Under the pieces are notes generated by a model. The model worked only from the letters and a program-made list of their open reading frames with translations, was not told the origin of the DNA and searched no databases. A DNA stretch of 33,957 bases from NCBI GenBank assembly GCA_031288355.1, contig JAITRN010000042.1, positions 1-33,957 of the forward strand, in the 5' to 3' direction. Positions 12,101 to 18,443 of this stretch are shown here, one piece after another (the stretch's first letter is position 1; every line of letters starts with the position of its first letter). Source of the stretch: Candidatus Opitulatrix roisinitermitis. GTDB taxonomy: Bacteria > Actinomycetota > Actinomycetes > Actinomycetales > Bifidobacteriaceae. The position numbers and the translations under genes were made by a program.

Positions 12101-13278
12101 ACTTTTTGTTTAGACAAACCTATCTGTGTCATCTGACCTTTTGCAACAGTATCTGTTATATTTTGCAAAGAAATATCTTGAGGTGATGACACTACAAAAC
12201 CCCCTGCTGAAGCCACAACGCCCGTTTTATAATCCGCTTTACGGACCCAGCCGTTTACAGAAATGCGCAAATCTTTAACTGAATCAGGGGCACTATACGC
12301 AATTTGACCATTTTGTCCTACAGGCACTAAAATCAAACTAGAAGTCCATTTATTAGTGATAGGAACTTCAATTTTACCTTGTTCACAAGCAGTAATTTCA
12401 CAATGTTCAAAACGAATTTTATCGGCGTTTTCGCCAGCAAAAAAATTGATAACTGGTTTATCTTTATCTGCTATACCCTCTCCACGAGTTTGAACATTAA
12501 GCCAAACAGCTGCCATATCAACTGTTCTATTACGATCAACACTGGGCAATCCTCCTAAACCGGCCACTGGTAAAATCACATTTTTATCATGCGCACCTAA
12601 ACCTTTTCCAATAGTGGAATCTAACAAAGGATAAGGTTCCACTAATTTTGTGCCACCAGGATTTATTGCCACATCGCCAGTCGTCGCTAAAACATCATCA
12701 GAAATAGATCCATCATTTTTTATTTCTGATGAAGCAAAATAACCAACTATTTCAATTTTTATACGAACATCACTTGAAGTTTTAACTTCTAAACGATTAG
12801 CAGCACTAGATGTAAAAACTGCTGTTTGCGAACTATCGCCAGCCGCATAAGAAAATGATTGACCGCTTGCCCCCTCTTTGTCTTTTGTTTTGTCGCTCGG
12901 CAGCGACAAACGTATTTGGCCATCTTGTTTTGCACCCTCAACAGCAACCTGTGAAATAAATTGATGTTCTGACTGCGGCACAGAATTTGGCACGGCTAAA
13001 GCTATTTCCTGCTTCCCAGCATAAACCTGACCATCAAAAGCAACCGTTTTAGAAATTAATCTAGCCGCTCCAACACTGCCCACTGGCTGCAAGTCACTAG
13101 CGACATCAAAAGACTTTGCTCCAACTTTTTGAGCTATAGGCCCTATAATGGACACTCCCAACACAAGAGCTAACACCGCCGTTGTTACTACCATTCTTTT
13201 ATGTAACGAAGCTTTTTTAAACCATTTTAGAAAGACGGCCACAAAATTTTGCAGATATCTAGATATGTAAACCTTCAT
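124..13278 (-). CDS. Giant RCC1-repeat surface protein, N-terminal TM/signal segment, Ig-like (He_PIG-type) C-terminal modules and C-terminal TM anchor
   Basis: Uninterrupted 4384-aa ORF. N-term KRMVVTTAVLALVLGVSIIGPIAQ hydrophobic segment; many RCC1-type motifs (AWGSNEYGQLG, AWGKNDYGQLG, AWGANDKGQLG, TWGRNDKGQFG, VWGKNEFGQFA); He_PIG-like GxPxP...LPxGxxLE modules after the RCC1 region; C-term ILLLSLLFLFLLGGGFAFWWFIIRRRRKD TM plus positive tail. Confidence 0.93.
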   Translation of the reverse strand: MKVYISRYLQNFVAVFLKWFKKASLHKRMVVTTAVLALVLGVSIIGPIAQKVGAKSFDVASDLQPVGSVGAARLISKTVAFDGQVYAGKQEIALAVPNSVPQSEHQFISQVAVEGAKQDGQIRLSLPSDKTKDKEGASGQSFSYAAGDSSQTAVFTSSAANRLEVKTSSDVRIKIEIVGYFASSEIKNDGSISDDVLATTGDVAINPGGTKLVEPYPLLDSTIGKGLGAHDKNVILPVAGLGGLPSVDRNRTVDMAAVWLNVQTRGEGIADKDKPVINFFAGENADKIRFEHCEITACEQGKIEVPITNKWTSSLILVPVGQNGQIAYSAPDSVKDLRISVNGWVRKADYKTGVVASAGGFVVSSPQDISLQNITDTVAKGQMTQIGLSKQKVFEATVSQKANIPMSARTVLAQITLESKGQGSALLSQTADGLLSSDVSRISLINGSVTANIQLPILPDGTLYLAVPNEVKILKFQTVGYVAPENATEGNAAITFDDIQQSNKISLASTPMVTLTGTVSNDTKAVGIYANGEFVGAGAIDYSTNPATWNAQVLGQPGETELTAAAMGFDNSQIATANKTADIDPVDEQTGIMGRDTVLMTGDALERISVVQTDSLIFAGNSPLYVTSTDREGVPLLNTSAHQIAPGDVIVSGLNASNDDQSNKSYMQRVVSIEYYVTKTVVFTSKALTDDALMQTNIDKTGNQSIPLLSPRSASANIAKAPVEVVDYEHGSNPNAIDQLSPQRSEMLTENQVDQVAQLPGSKYKGKATEQGVLSDVHQVDQTSTTKPKLAPSEPTVKQALPNNAKPQDIGFGFGISGNFSFEVSSQGIDSFWSGFGDIPGDLELGLTKGDCWRSSTDSSIDDNNPGTGGRTGRGEGTDGIGSDMCISGGVDLSFSFALRFNFGLQIGIQWKWGFIPLPAVNRFMIAAENERSMEMSLWANGQLSSQIPIPLPTQEFAPIVFQAGPVPIMIFVELDPDIGLFLSLGGGAISEGGGVNGHLFEYTKGIESRSLEGQEYIRGQGWHAIKEKESNETGSSAKVNINFTAAASAGITLSVKLYKIAGPYIKAYVAFTFMVSVSVEWEDPCAGISETCTKKTKARVSGGMALDFDLGVSAGVSIEVMGWSLLDYSVSLYQFHWRIFEKSYGDKGEELLPECSDTDDNGNSLCPPKQVKPDLVSSAYTGPGSVITWGENKNGEQGVGYSDVGARARLGTVVDITQAKSVVGGQSTNYALSTDGKVAAWGSNEYGALGSGDWGKTKSERPVWVVDGEGKAITKIVKILASGDTAYAMTREGEVYTWGRNDKGQFGNGQKGTYSAWAIKIPSLQHIKDIAAGQSTVYALRSDNKIFVWGDVSKGQIISSDSQTPILTPYDISSMLPKESYSDIYASDKNLLLHESNNKLFIFGNSQSANRYLSSDQQCDENNLGCAAKEIIQPDDMQKYFKTAAFAGDNLILNYATGDVWAAGLNSHNEVSKTKDQSGNYIQARALYKVDVLGITNIVGSASKIDRTAGTVLALTSDGKVVAWGANEYNQTGINDSASFISPNIVNAKIANSISGIGLGSANGFAIRSEKSSDDVGHLWASGSNANSLLGTGVSNSVPVDKPVRSDEITQQAVKVASNESASYALLKDGSLVGWGNNDKCQLAIVINGVCENIVKSSPVAIMLSSPAKDVVAAGNYAAVITTDNKVYIWGTLKEGGVDANDGFYKTPTEVQKYKAPFRTFTINGLSAASNTLLLSYTSSNILWFPDYETYYLGKSVINSDTSYNLVVNTDVEYEFEGGVPSVPNNDANNYNASLVASSNGYLLAISGSIYVLGSSSQGLFGIDSIGRVYTKWTKLRVPAKSASNPAMGDYTRAIRGGDVTITWNKLVEGDSVSETEAVSCETYFSGSGQYDSSHANDDTYINSHNYTTSLNASEEKTWVSSVGSCSVVYTLKMEDFSGNVDKIFGQGSSVYALSKDGVLYGWGSSPLGPDFQGESLQNSALKQYPNPSTNTSPCNVSFENKSYLVCPVQISSVQGIDIRKVARTAETTYVLDSANMIYLLGEKTFSPVVNLDDVKDIYTGLNNAYFIRQSDGSQEEKVSLTRPDAGKLYAAGNNISRQIGLDNADQDYYMFSNVTKAGDSISQVVSDDGTSFAVTSSGDVYAFGDPGDALQRYGKVCKSTADQVVACENMVKISNDNFKDVVKIVTKKGSTLALTADGKLYAWGSNTKGYLGNRLVSGLQPEPVLVNNIPSLKDISITDFGVAALSVNGVPFAWGQGSEILTKSTGNNYLNPRVITFLTESFSSIDKIEYFSKAIFITVGSIMYAYRVGDGQNCTDYVNDRNNSFYDRGSDYLERKGFFSPIFDILYNNMMSDREKQGQALCYNNYYRLNLTGLFDTVDGASILQTNNGYLLAGKSRLFEFTSLEDLAKTKETSEGYDFYYGLKEQLAGEKIDLAASGNSGQGDSVLAASTSQKTLFVRGINSQGQLGKGDTLKQDNWYKLDNIGDVKSLIVSDKDSAFFIGKMTDLSVKRTENEVSGYSHVWGARAAENSVDDASVPRAVAIDKSPTTDSEGNCINGASKDVATGECKFLIGGQVLNSSEEKTALTASHIVGGDGANYAIASDGVVYAWGSNEYGQLGNTSLRGPDSVAGFASKNQAGQTDEFVQKTPVAVDRLNHIDDIESAGHTAYALREDGTVYAWGKNDYGQLGANDEIGSDRAPVMKYRTYPNIVWGLRNIEQIASGEHNGYALDSAGNLYAWGANDKGQLGIGIADDRVYTRPQLNLALVNYNIIKIEAAGDSIYALDAQGNIHSWGDNTKDQLGLYSYEYEDVVSEPTIIPDFKVADIDVSEGWVVAKKMSDSQLYGWGDNTGCKISIERISNRAACYKAGRVSKLVEPTLLTLNYYSDDHNSDNTSAPAFPIKQFAINDDSTYMIDANGRLFVISPNQNGEAGIGANTDGENVDYSNISGYVDSKNFLAMPDLNGSQIRYIRASGHSAYALFDKVVSDSVQTEEENGFQGETSVYNWGNVSGGNLAIPEEAVGSQTDGPGLSAAAPESILRLANAKGGSIIQIAFMTNKPLGYALLDNGEVLQWVVSDLNGISYDGVVPTMDFSQVPEGEKIASLSAGADYVIGLTNAGRMVIWGTSSSQTNCSVSYASIVINGTQCGDISKPVVINKNINLPNNLKVKKVVAGNKAFAYLTADYNAYMVYLNRPLSAPGSSTTFDNTVVYKVGNETLGIEDFHDVEDIYGGYDSFYFKVARDYSDTIIASHRTLENPQAVNSHDGDLNRLLMKDNTAKNDKAFAIANNFQTTFLKADDIEKIWVSNTNIYVLDYKGRLYSAGKVDNLNTDDSSAHIGTLYLMPNLPAGIKDLAAGSDVVAAIDEADRLYVWGKNEFGQFANGKINSQLAKSAVQVESVLNTSAKQLIMSGGGKTVYLLGNKPQAPKDTLFEVNKRLLTAMPDEAITMQLGVQGTPIPSAKVVSGELPQGVNLELVDGKWVLQGRLGAHLKTADYTPHIEFRNGSGEIIVSDIVIHISGDEAGFGSCGDDYAGICLDDNVVSSGLTYTNGDLANLNLGVAGIPEPEVSVIDGEGKPAELPDGLSLEERVVKSLDGTADKKEWYLSGKAENVETGKTNICLKASNILGSDVKCFEYTVIERRILGNVENMDVAVGGTVVNPLYSYGTTGKVSFTAASTSTPPKGCVSDINAIISQGDDKKLLDITENSIVSTRNFTFADRGCYAFDIVMNDETPNASPISQSVVLTVSGQEPAVVSPLNSSGAPALSVQAGSSLNQIISVSGSPAPELVFAPLPNGEKYPDWLKLEKTASLGDGGHEGVQYWKVSTPIIDAAILQWFVDHPTITILAKVRGVIEKTETQTVVWTKPFDFVVNTSGEPGVFTECNDEAKANLISDNNCTLREKVYGVVGQPLAIPLGGFGAPMPHIDFKDGEFKRFGAVEQNHWSVVDDGVTNTGPYYFASRYPLTENQKGLWNVTFQASNTLNTVPSYLGLDLEVNDGSLAFDPTTVPSSVVNLNDNDVEKFFKDIQLIYTPVGGQPQNVTQDIYAREAAGDNRQFSMPNSLNDCQKTDEVGNSFYTCVLTAKYKSFEAKVKFDVYNLSWSPVIPKNIHMATPVIPTLAEAGSVLDTGLGKLANVKYQWFDLGKDVPENFNICADTAQTFEDMATCGDNIKMIEGATNSSFMPTYGHYNHYLAVGIEHTIGESSNQKFSAENMNTKNSELSKISSGQAVHTYSDLLVSEAGYVVKRAVDKERLGACTYSEFENWRDCLEAGGKWLDYVAPASPDSDGSNNNSSEPNSSNNNVFDDNLVDEKQLASGAETNAEMEAFGQTAEEKAAMENNYNDSNNILLLSLLFLFLLGGGFAFWWFIIRRRRKDANSPGHFVKN
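3000..9735 (-). other. RCC1-like repeat region inside the giant ORF (approximate limits)
   Basis: From GPGSVITWGENKNGEQG (about 9735) to VYLLGNKPQAPKDTLFE (about 3000); about 30 recognisable WG[xN]xxGQLG-type motifs alternating with SxxYAL(R/T/S)xDGxVY strands. Confidence 0.8.
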
Positions 13279-13436
13279 AATTCACCATACTTCCATAACT
13301 AATTTACTAATATTCACAGCTTTAATATGAATATTACTATTTATCAAATTAGTATAACACAAAACAAGTTAATACACTTTATGAAATTTCCCAAAATAAT
13401 GAAATTGTTATAGAAAAAAATGTAATTTATCGAACT

Positions 13437-14111
13437 TTAAACAATAGTTAGAATCCTATAAATGTCGTCAAATAACTGCTCTATTGCCTTAGCTCTGTGG
13501 GAATATAAATTCTTAAAAGACTGCGGCAAATCTGCCAAAGATCTGCCCGGGGTTGGTGAATTTTGATAATTTCCAAAATAAGCATCAGGCATAAATATTG
13601 GGTCATAACCAAAACCATTTTCTCCAAGCGGCTTATCATTTATAAACCCCGAACATTGCCCTTCAGCAATTTTAATATTAGAACAATTATTTTTTCTTGG
13701 CTCAATTAATGTCATAAAACAAGTAAAATAAGCCGATCTACCCCTAAATGGTATATCTGATAACTGGGACAAAAGTAAATCAATATTAGCTTTATCATTG
13801 CCATGTTTGCCAGACCATCTAGCAGACAAAATACCAGGAGCCTCGCCTAAAATCCTAACAATTAGCCCACTATCATCAGCAACAGTTGGCAATTTTGTAG
13901 CCTGGAATACTGCTTGAGCTTTCAATTTTGAATTATCAGCAAAAGAAAACTGTGTTTCAGCAATTTCACCAATTTCTAAATCTGAAGCACTTATAATAGA
14001 ATCCAAAATAGATAAATCATTAGACAAATTCTTGTCCAAAATAATCCTTTTTAAAATTGCTTTGAATTCCTGTAATTTATGATCATTATGCGTTGCTAAA
14101 ATTAATTTCAT
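13437..14111 (-). CDS. rdgB: RdgB/HAM1 family non-canonical purine NTP pyrophosphatase (XTP/dITP diphosphatase)
   Basis: MKLILATHNDHKLQEFK...VADDSGLIV..LGEAPGILSARWSGKHGND...GENGFGYDPIF; next to rph. Confidence 0.93.
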   Translation of the reverse strand: MKLILATHNDHKLQEFKAILKRIILDKNLSNDLSILDSIISASDLEIGEIAETQFSFADNSKLKAQAVFQATKLPTVADDSGLIVRILGEAPGILSARWSGKHGNDKANIDLLLSQLSDIPFRGRSAYFTCFMTLIEPRKNNCSNIKIAEGQCSGFINDKPLGENGFGYDPIFMPDAYFGNYQNSPTPGRSLADLPQSFKNLYSHRAKAIEQLFDDIYRILTIV

Positions 14112-14156
14112 ATTTATTAAATTAATTCAAATAAATTTGTTTTTTTACGACTTTTT

Positions 14157-14876
14157 TTATGAAACATTTTGAATTGAAAAAAGTTTCTGACAGCCTACTT
14201 CACCTAAACGCAAAAGCTCATCCAATTCAGATCTGTTAAATGTAGCACCTTCGGCAGTTCCTTGAATTTCCACAAATTCACCTTTTTCGGTCATAACTAT
14301 ATTCATATCAGTTTCAGCTTTAGAATCTTCTTCATAAGGCAAATCTAAAATAGGCGTATTATGTAAAATCCCCACACTAACAGCTGCTACTTGATTAATT
14401 AGGACATCATCTACACTAGATAAAAAATTATGATTCTTTGCCCATTCTAAACAATCTCTTAAAGCGACCCAACCGCCAGTTATTGAAGCACAACGCGTGC
14501 CGCCGTCAGCCTGCAAAACATCACAATCTATAATAATCTGCCGTTCGCCTAATTTTTCCAAATCAACGGCGGCACGCAATGCGCGAGCAATTAAACGCGA
14601 TATTTCATGAGTTCTGCCTGAAACACCGCCTTTTCTGGATTCTCTTTTATTGCGGCTAGATGTGGCTCTAGGAAGCATTTCATATTCAGCAGTTACCCAG
14701 CCTTTGCCTGAGCCTTTCATCCAAACAGGCACTTCTTTTTCAAAGGTTGCCGTACACAAAACTTTTGTTTGCCCAAATGAAACTAAAACATTGGACTCTC
14801 CAACATCTTGCCAATTTCTAACTATAGAAACATTTCTTAATTCATCATCTTTTCTCTGATCTGTTCTTATATACAT
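14157..14876 (-). CDS. rph: Ribonuclease PH
   Basis: R.DQR..DELR, VLCTATFEKEVPVWMKGSGKGWVTAEYEMLPRAT, RLIARALRAAVDLEKLGERQIIIDCDVLQADGGTRCASITG. Confidence 0.97.
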   Translation of the reverse strand: MYIRTDQRKDDELRNVSIVRNWQDVGESNVLVSFGQTKVLCTATFEKEVPVWMKGSGKGWVTAEYEMLPRATSSRNKRESRKGGVSGRTHEISRLIARALRAAVDLEKLGERQIIIDCDVLQADGGTRCASITGGWVALRDCLEWAKNHNFLSSVDDVLINQVAAVSVGILHNTPILDLPYEEDSKAETDMNIVMTEKGEFVEIQGTAEGATFNRSELDELLRLGEVGCQKLFSIQNVS

Positions 14877-14962
14877 AGCATAAGTTTAGCATTTATAAAA
14901 AGGAATTTAAATTAAACCCTTAAGCAAAAAAATATTTTTTTAACTAATTTTCTTTTCTTTTT

Positions 14963-15464
14963 TTAAAGACCAAGTTTTTCAGTTAATCTTGAAATAAAAA
15001 TTGCACCAGCCGAATTCCATTCTGGCACCTCAACACTGCCTGATGCATAAACATTAGCAATTTTTGAATCTACAATTTATTTGGCTTCTACTAACTTCTA
15101 CTGCGGAGCCCGCCTCCTTTTTATTCTTCACAGAATTTTTCCCCGCAGCAGAAGTATTATTTTCCATTGTAACCGTAGTATTTTGTACTGTAAGCTTTAA
15201 TGAATCCGATATTTCTAAATTCTTAACAAAAGTGCTCTCAACTGGCTGAAATATTGACAGCAAAAGAGAACCCACTAGAACAATATAAAACCAATTATAT
15301 ATAAACCTATTTCGAAAAGTTATTTTTTGTATAGACAAAGAGACCTTTTTTATTAACACATTTTTGCCACCAAAATTATTCCTGGTATTTGCCCTTTTCC
15401 TCATTTTTGTTCTTCTCCTAATTCTTGGTCTTTTCCCTAAATCTAATTTAAAATATCTTAGCAA
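14963..15464 (-). pseudogene. Small single-TM protein with apparent frameshift (annotated ORF 15054-15464; open frame continues to 14963 after one 1-nt shift)
   Basis: 136-aa ORF: basic N-term, one TM (FYIVLVGSLLLSIF). At an A5 homopolymer (minus; T5 at 15061-15065) removal of one A would extend it with IANVYASGSVEVPEWNSAGAIFISRLTEKLGL*. Confidence 0.45.
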
Positions 15465-15603
15465 AATCTAATCTAAATTACAAGTTATTTATTTCTTGTT
15501 TTTATCAAAAAAAACAATTTTCTCTTTTGACCCTAACAGTTTAGCGAGAGAAAAAAAATTACAAAAGAAAAATAGAATTTTTTAAATTTATATTTCAATT
15601 ATG

Positions 15604-15626
15604 TTATAATGACCATATCATTATAA
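15604..15626. promoter_or_regulatory. Perfect 9-bp inverted repeat with 5-nt spacer in intergenic region
   Basis: ttataatga-ccata-tcattataa; contains TATAAT-like hexamers. Confidence 0.4.
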
Positions 15627-15683
15627 TTCTAAGAAAGCTCAATATTCTAGTATCTCATAATTTATAAACCTGAAATAAAGAGA

Positions 15684-15709
15684 AGCTCGCGGCAATTTTG
15701 CCACGAGCT
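15684..15709 (-). terminator. Candidate terminator/attenuator hairpin downstream of rplL
   Basis: agctcg-c-ggc-aatttt-gcc-a-cgagct stem; minus-strand 3' flank tctctttatttc is only moderately T-rich. Confidence 0.5.
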
Positions 15710-15797
15710 CAATTAACTAAAAGTCGCGGATTCTCTCACCGCAAAGATTAAAATATAAAAATAATATTTATTCTATGAACTTTCAACACAAAAAAGG

Positions 15798-16184
15798 CTA
15801 TTTCAAAGTCACTGTGGCACCAGCTGCTTCTAAAGCTTCTTTTGCCTTTTGGGCGTCTTCTTTTTTAGCGCCTTCTAATACAGGTTTTGGAGCACCGTCC
15901 ACTAAGGCTTTAGCTTCTGCTAAACCAAGTGATGTCAATGCTCTAACCTCCTTAATAACACCTATTTTCTGATCGCCTGATGCTTCCAAAATCACATCAA
16001 ATTCGCTTTTTTCTTCACTTGCAGGAGCATCTCCTCCAGCAGCAGGAGCAGCAGCAACTGCTACAGCAGGAGCAGCAGCCTCCACATCAAATACTTCTTC
16101 GAATTCTTTTACGAACTCAGAAAGTTCTATCAAAGACATTTCCTTAAACGCCTTTATTAATTCATCCTTAGTTAATTTTGCCAT
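15798..16184 (-). CDS. rplL: 50S ribosomal protein L7/L12
   Basis: [30 protein letters not shown], Ala-rich hinge, [45 protein letters not shown]. Confidence 0.98.
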   Translation of the reverse strand: MAKLTKDELIKAFKEMSLIELSEFVKEFEEVFDVEAAAPAVAVAAAPAAGGDAPASEEKSEFDVILEASGDQKIGVIKEVRALTSLGLAEAKALVDGAPKPVLEGAKKEDAQKAKEALEAAGATVTLK

Positions 16185-16226
16185 TATTTTTTTCCTTTCA
16201 ATAGCCTATACTATATTTATAATTGT

Positions 16227-16763
16227 TCAATTTGTAAATTCTCCAGAAGCATTTTTCTTTTCTGCAAGTGCTTGAAAAAGCTGAGCAGCTTTAGTCTGAA
16301 CACCAACAAAACAATATGCGGCTTTAGAAACATTAGCCTTTGCAGCACCAGCAAATTTTGCTAACAACACTTCTCGAGACTCTAACGACGCCAATGAAAT
16401 AACGCCTTCTTTGCCAAGAGCGTTTCCTTCAAAAATGCCGCCCATTATAACTAATGCTTCATGCTCATCACTAAATTTTTTTAAAGCCTTAGCAGCGTCA
16501 ACAGCTTCGCCTTTCACAAAAGCAATTGCCACAGGACCTGATAAAATATCAGGGTCTAAAGCATTTATGCCAGCATTTTTAGCAGCTATTTTAGCTAAAG
16601 TATTTTTTACAACATCATAGCTTGTATCTGAGCCTAATTCATTTCTTAACTCTTTTAAATTAGCCACTGACAATCCACGATACTGAGTCACAAACAACGC
16701 GTCAGTTTCGCTAAAACGCTGCTCTAACTTTTTCACAGCTTCTATCTTAGCTGGACTCGCCAT
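16227..16763 (-). CDS. rplJ: 50S ribosomal protein L10
   Basis: KLEQRFSETDALFVTQYRGLSVANLKELRNEL...VVKNTLAKIAA; immediately upstream of rplL. Confidence 0.97.
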   Translation of the reverse strand: MASPAKIEAVKKLEQRFSETDALFVTQYRGLSVANLKELRNELGSDTSYDVVKNTLAKIAAKNAGINALDPDILSGPVAIAFVKGEAVDAAKALKKFSDEHEALVIMGGIFEGNALGKEGVISLASLESREVLLAKFAGAAKANVSKAAYCFVGVQTKAAQLFQALAEKKNASGEFTN

Positions 16764-16851
16764 ATCAAATACCTTCCTGAAAATTATAATTTATTTAGTA
16801 ATGTGCAAACATTTACACTTTTGAAAACCAATAGCAACATAAACTCTATCA

Positions 16852-16935
16852 AACTCCTGCGTGGGTTATAAGCTTTCACTTTATTTACAGACTGAAAATA
16901 AATTCTACGTCAACCAACGGTCTTCGGTTAATTTC
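16852..16935 (-). ncRNA. L10 leader-like autoregulatory RNA element upstream of rplJ
   Basis: Minus strand reads AACCGAAGACCGTTGGTTGACG...AACCCACGCAGGAGTTT; the AGACCGnnGGT and CnACGCAGG blocks resemble the conserved L10-binding leader, in the expected position. Confidence 0.7.
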
Positions 16936-16937
16936 AG

Positions 16938-16965
16938 ATTATCATTAGTTTATATAGTTCACCAA
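16938..16965 (-). promoter_or_regulatory. Candidate rplJL promoter
   Basis: Minus strand TTGGTG - 16 nt - GATAAT, about 7 nt upstream of the start of the L10-leader-like RNA; overlaps the permease TGA stop. Confidence 0.5.
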
Positions 16966-17705
16966 ATTTTTTTAAACAAATTTAATTCTAATGAAAAAAT
17001 TCGATTTACAAAAAATTGCAGAATTGCGCCCATCATCAAAACTATTGCCAGCCAAGCCATCATAGAATTAGTGTCAATATATAATTTTGAAAAATATATT
17101 TGCTCACCGATGGACCCTGAAGTTATAGCAATAACTTGAGCAGCTATAGCTGATTTAAAAGCAAAGCCTATACCTATATTAGCTGATGAAAAAAGTTCTG
17201 ACAAAATTTGAGGAATATAAACGTAAAATAATTTAACAAAATTATTTACCCCAAAAACTGTGGCTACTTCTTCAAGCTGTCTATTTATGTTTTCTAAACC
17301 CGTTAAAGTATTCAAATAGCAAATAGGCATAACTGTTATAATAATAATTATAAAACCCACACCAATAGGCGTAAAATACAAAAGTAAGGCCATAATTACA
17401 ACAACAACAGGAGTCAATTTACAAAAATAAATTAATGGATCTATTAGCATTCTAATAAATATAAATCGAAAAGACAAAAATGCCAAAATCGTACCTAATA
17501 AATAAGAAACTAAAAATCCTGATAAAACAAGAAAAAAAGTAAATAAAACTATTTTCAGTGTAGCAAAATTAAGTAATTGAATAAACTGCTGAAAAACTGA
17601 AATAGGTGTTACTGCTGGACTAATGACTTGCCATAAACCTAGCCATATTAAAATACCTAAAAATCTAAAACACCTTAAACGATTAACAGAAAAAAAATTT
17701 ACCAC
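16959..17705 (-). CDS. ABC transporter permease, SsuC/TauC-like (BPD_transp_1 fold)
   Basis: About 6 TM helices and a BPD-type EAA-like loop (LEEVATVFGVNNFVKLFYVYIPQILSELFSSANIGIGFAFKSAIAAQVIA). Confidence 0.75.
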   Translation of the reverse strand: MVNFFSVNRLRCFRFLGILIWLGLWQVISPAVTPISVFQQFIQLLNFATLKIVLFTFFLVLSGFLVSYLLGTILAFLSFRFIFIRMLIDPLIYFCKLTPVVVVIMALLLYFTPIGVGFIIIIITVMPICYLNTLTGLENINRQLEEVATVFGVNNFVKLFYVYIPQILSELFSSANIGIGFAFKSAIAAQVIAITSGSIGEQIYFSKLYIDTNSMMAWLAIVLMMGAILQFFVNRIFSLELNLFKKIW

Positions 17706-18394
17706 TTTTCGCCTTGAAAATCAGTCGAGCCATTTATCAAATCATAAGCATTTAGATATTCGGAAATTCCGTTAATATTTTGATTATTTAATTGTTCACT
17801 TTTATTTTTTTCAGTTTGAATTTCTTTATTTTGTTCCTTATTGGAATCGTTAGATTTTTGTATATACAAAGACAAAAGTGACGAATCTAAGGCTGTCTGC
17901 GATGAAATTTCTGCTAAAAAGTCTTGACTCTGATTACCGCAAAATGACGGCTGTTTTTGTCTTAGAATAGAGGCTTGTGTTAAAAAAGAAGTTACTGCTT
18001 TTTTAACAGCCGTCGAGTTAGTTTGTTTAAAAATAGTGTCATAAGCAGCAGCTTCCTGTTCTAAAGATATAGCCCAATTAGTAGTAATTAAACATTTAGC
18101 AGAATTATCATCACTCGCCAAATTATAACTTATTTCATAATTATCTCTAGCAGCTGAATAATTAGATATTTTCAAATAAGCGGTCCCTATATTAAAATAC
18201 TTCTTCCAATTCTCAAAAGAAAAAATGCTTTGCGAAATATCAAAATCTGTTATAGCTCCTATATAATCATTATTACTATATTTATTTAAAGCATTAGACA
18301 TTTGCCAAAAACGACTTAAAACAACTGCTCCACATACAATACTGGAAACAGCAATACTCAATAATATTGCAACTAAAACTTTTTTTATCTTCAT
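17699..18394 (-). CDS. TPR-like membrane-anchored protein (BatC-like context)
   Basis: N-terminal TM; FNIGTAYLKISNYSAARDNYEISYNLA resembles a TPR unit; directly downstream of a VWA protein. Confidence 0.55.
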   Translation of the reverse strand: MKIKKVLVAILLSIAVSSIVCGAVVLSRFWQMSNALNKYSNNDYIGAITDFDISQSIFSFENWKKYFNIGTAYLKISNYSAARDNYEISYNLASDDNSAKCLITTNWAISLEQEAAAYDTIFKQTNSTAVKKAVTSFLTQASILRQKQPSFCGNQSQDFLAEISSQTALDSSLLSLYIQKSNDSNKEQNKEIQTEKNKSEQLNNQNINGISEYLNAYDLINGSTDFQGEKW

Positions 18395-18443
18395 TTAGTC
18401 AACTTCTTATTTTTCGTTTTTTCATCTACAAATATTTCACTAT

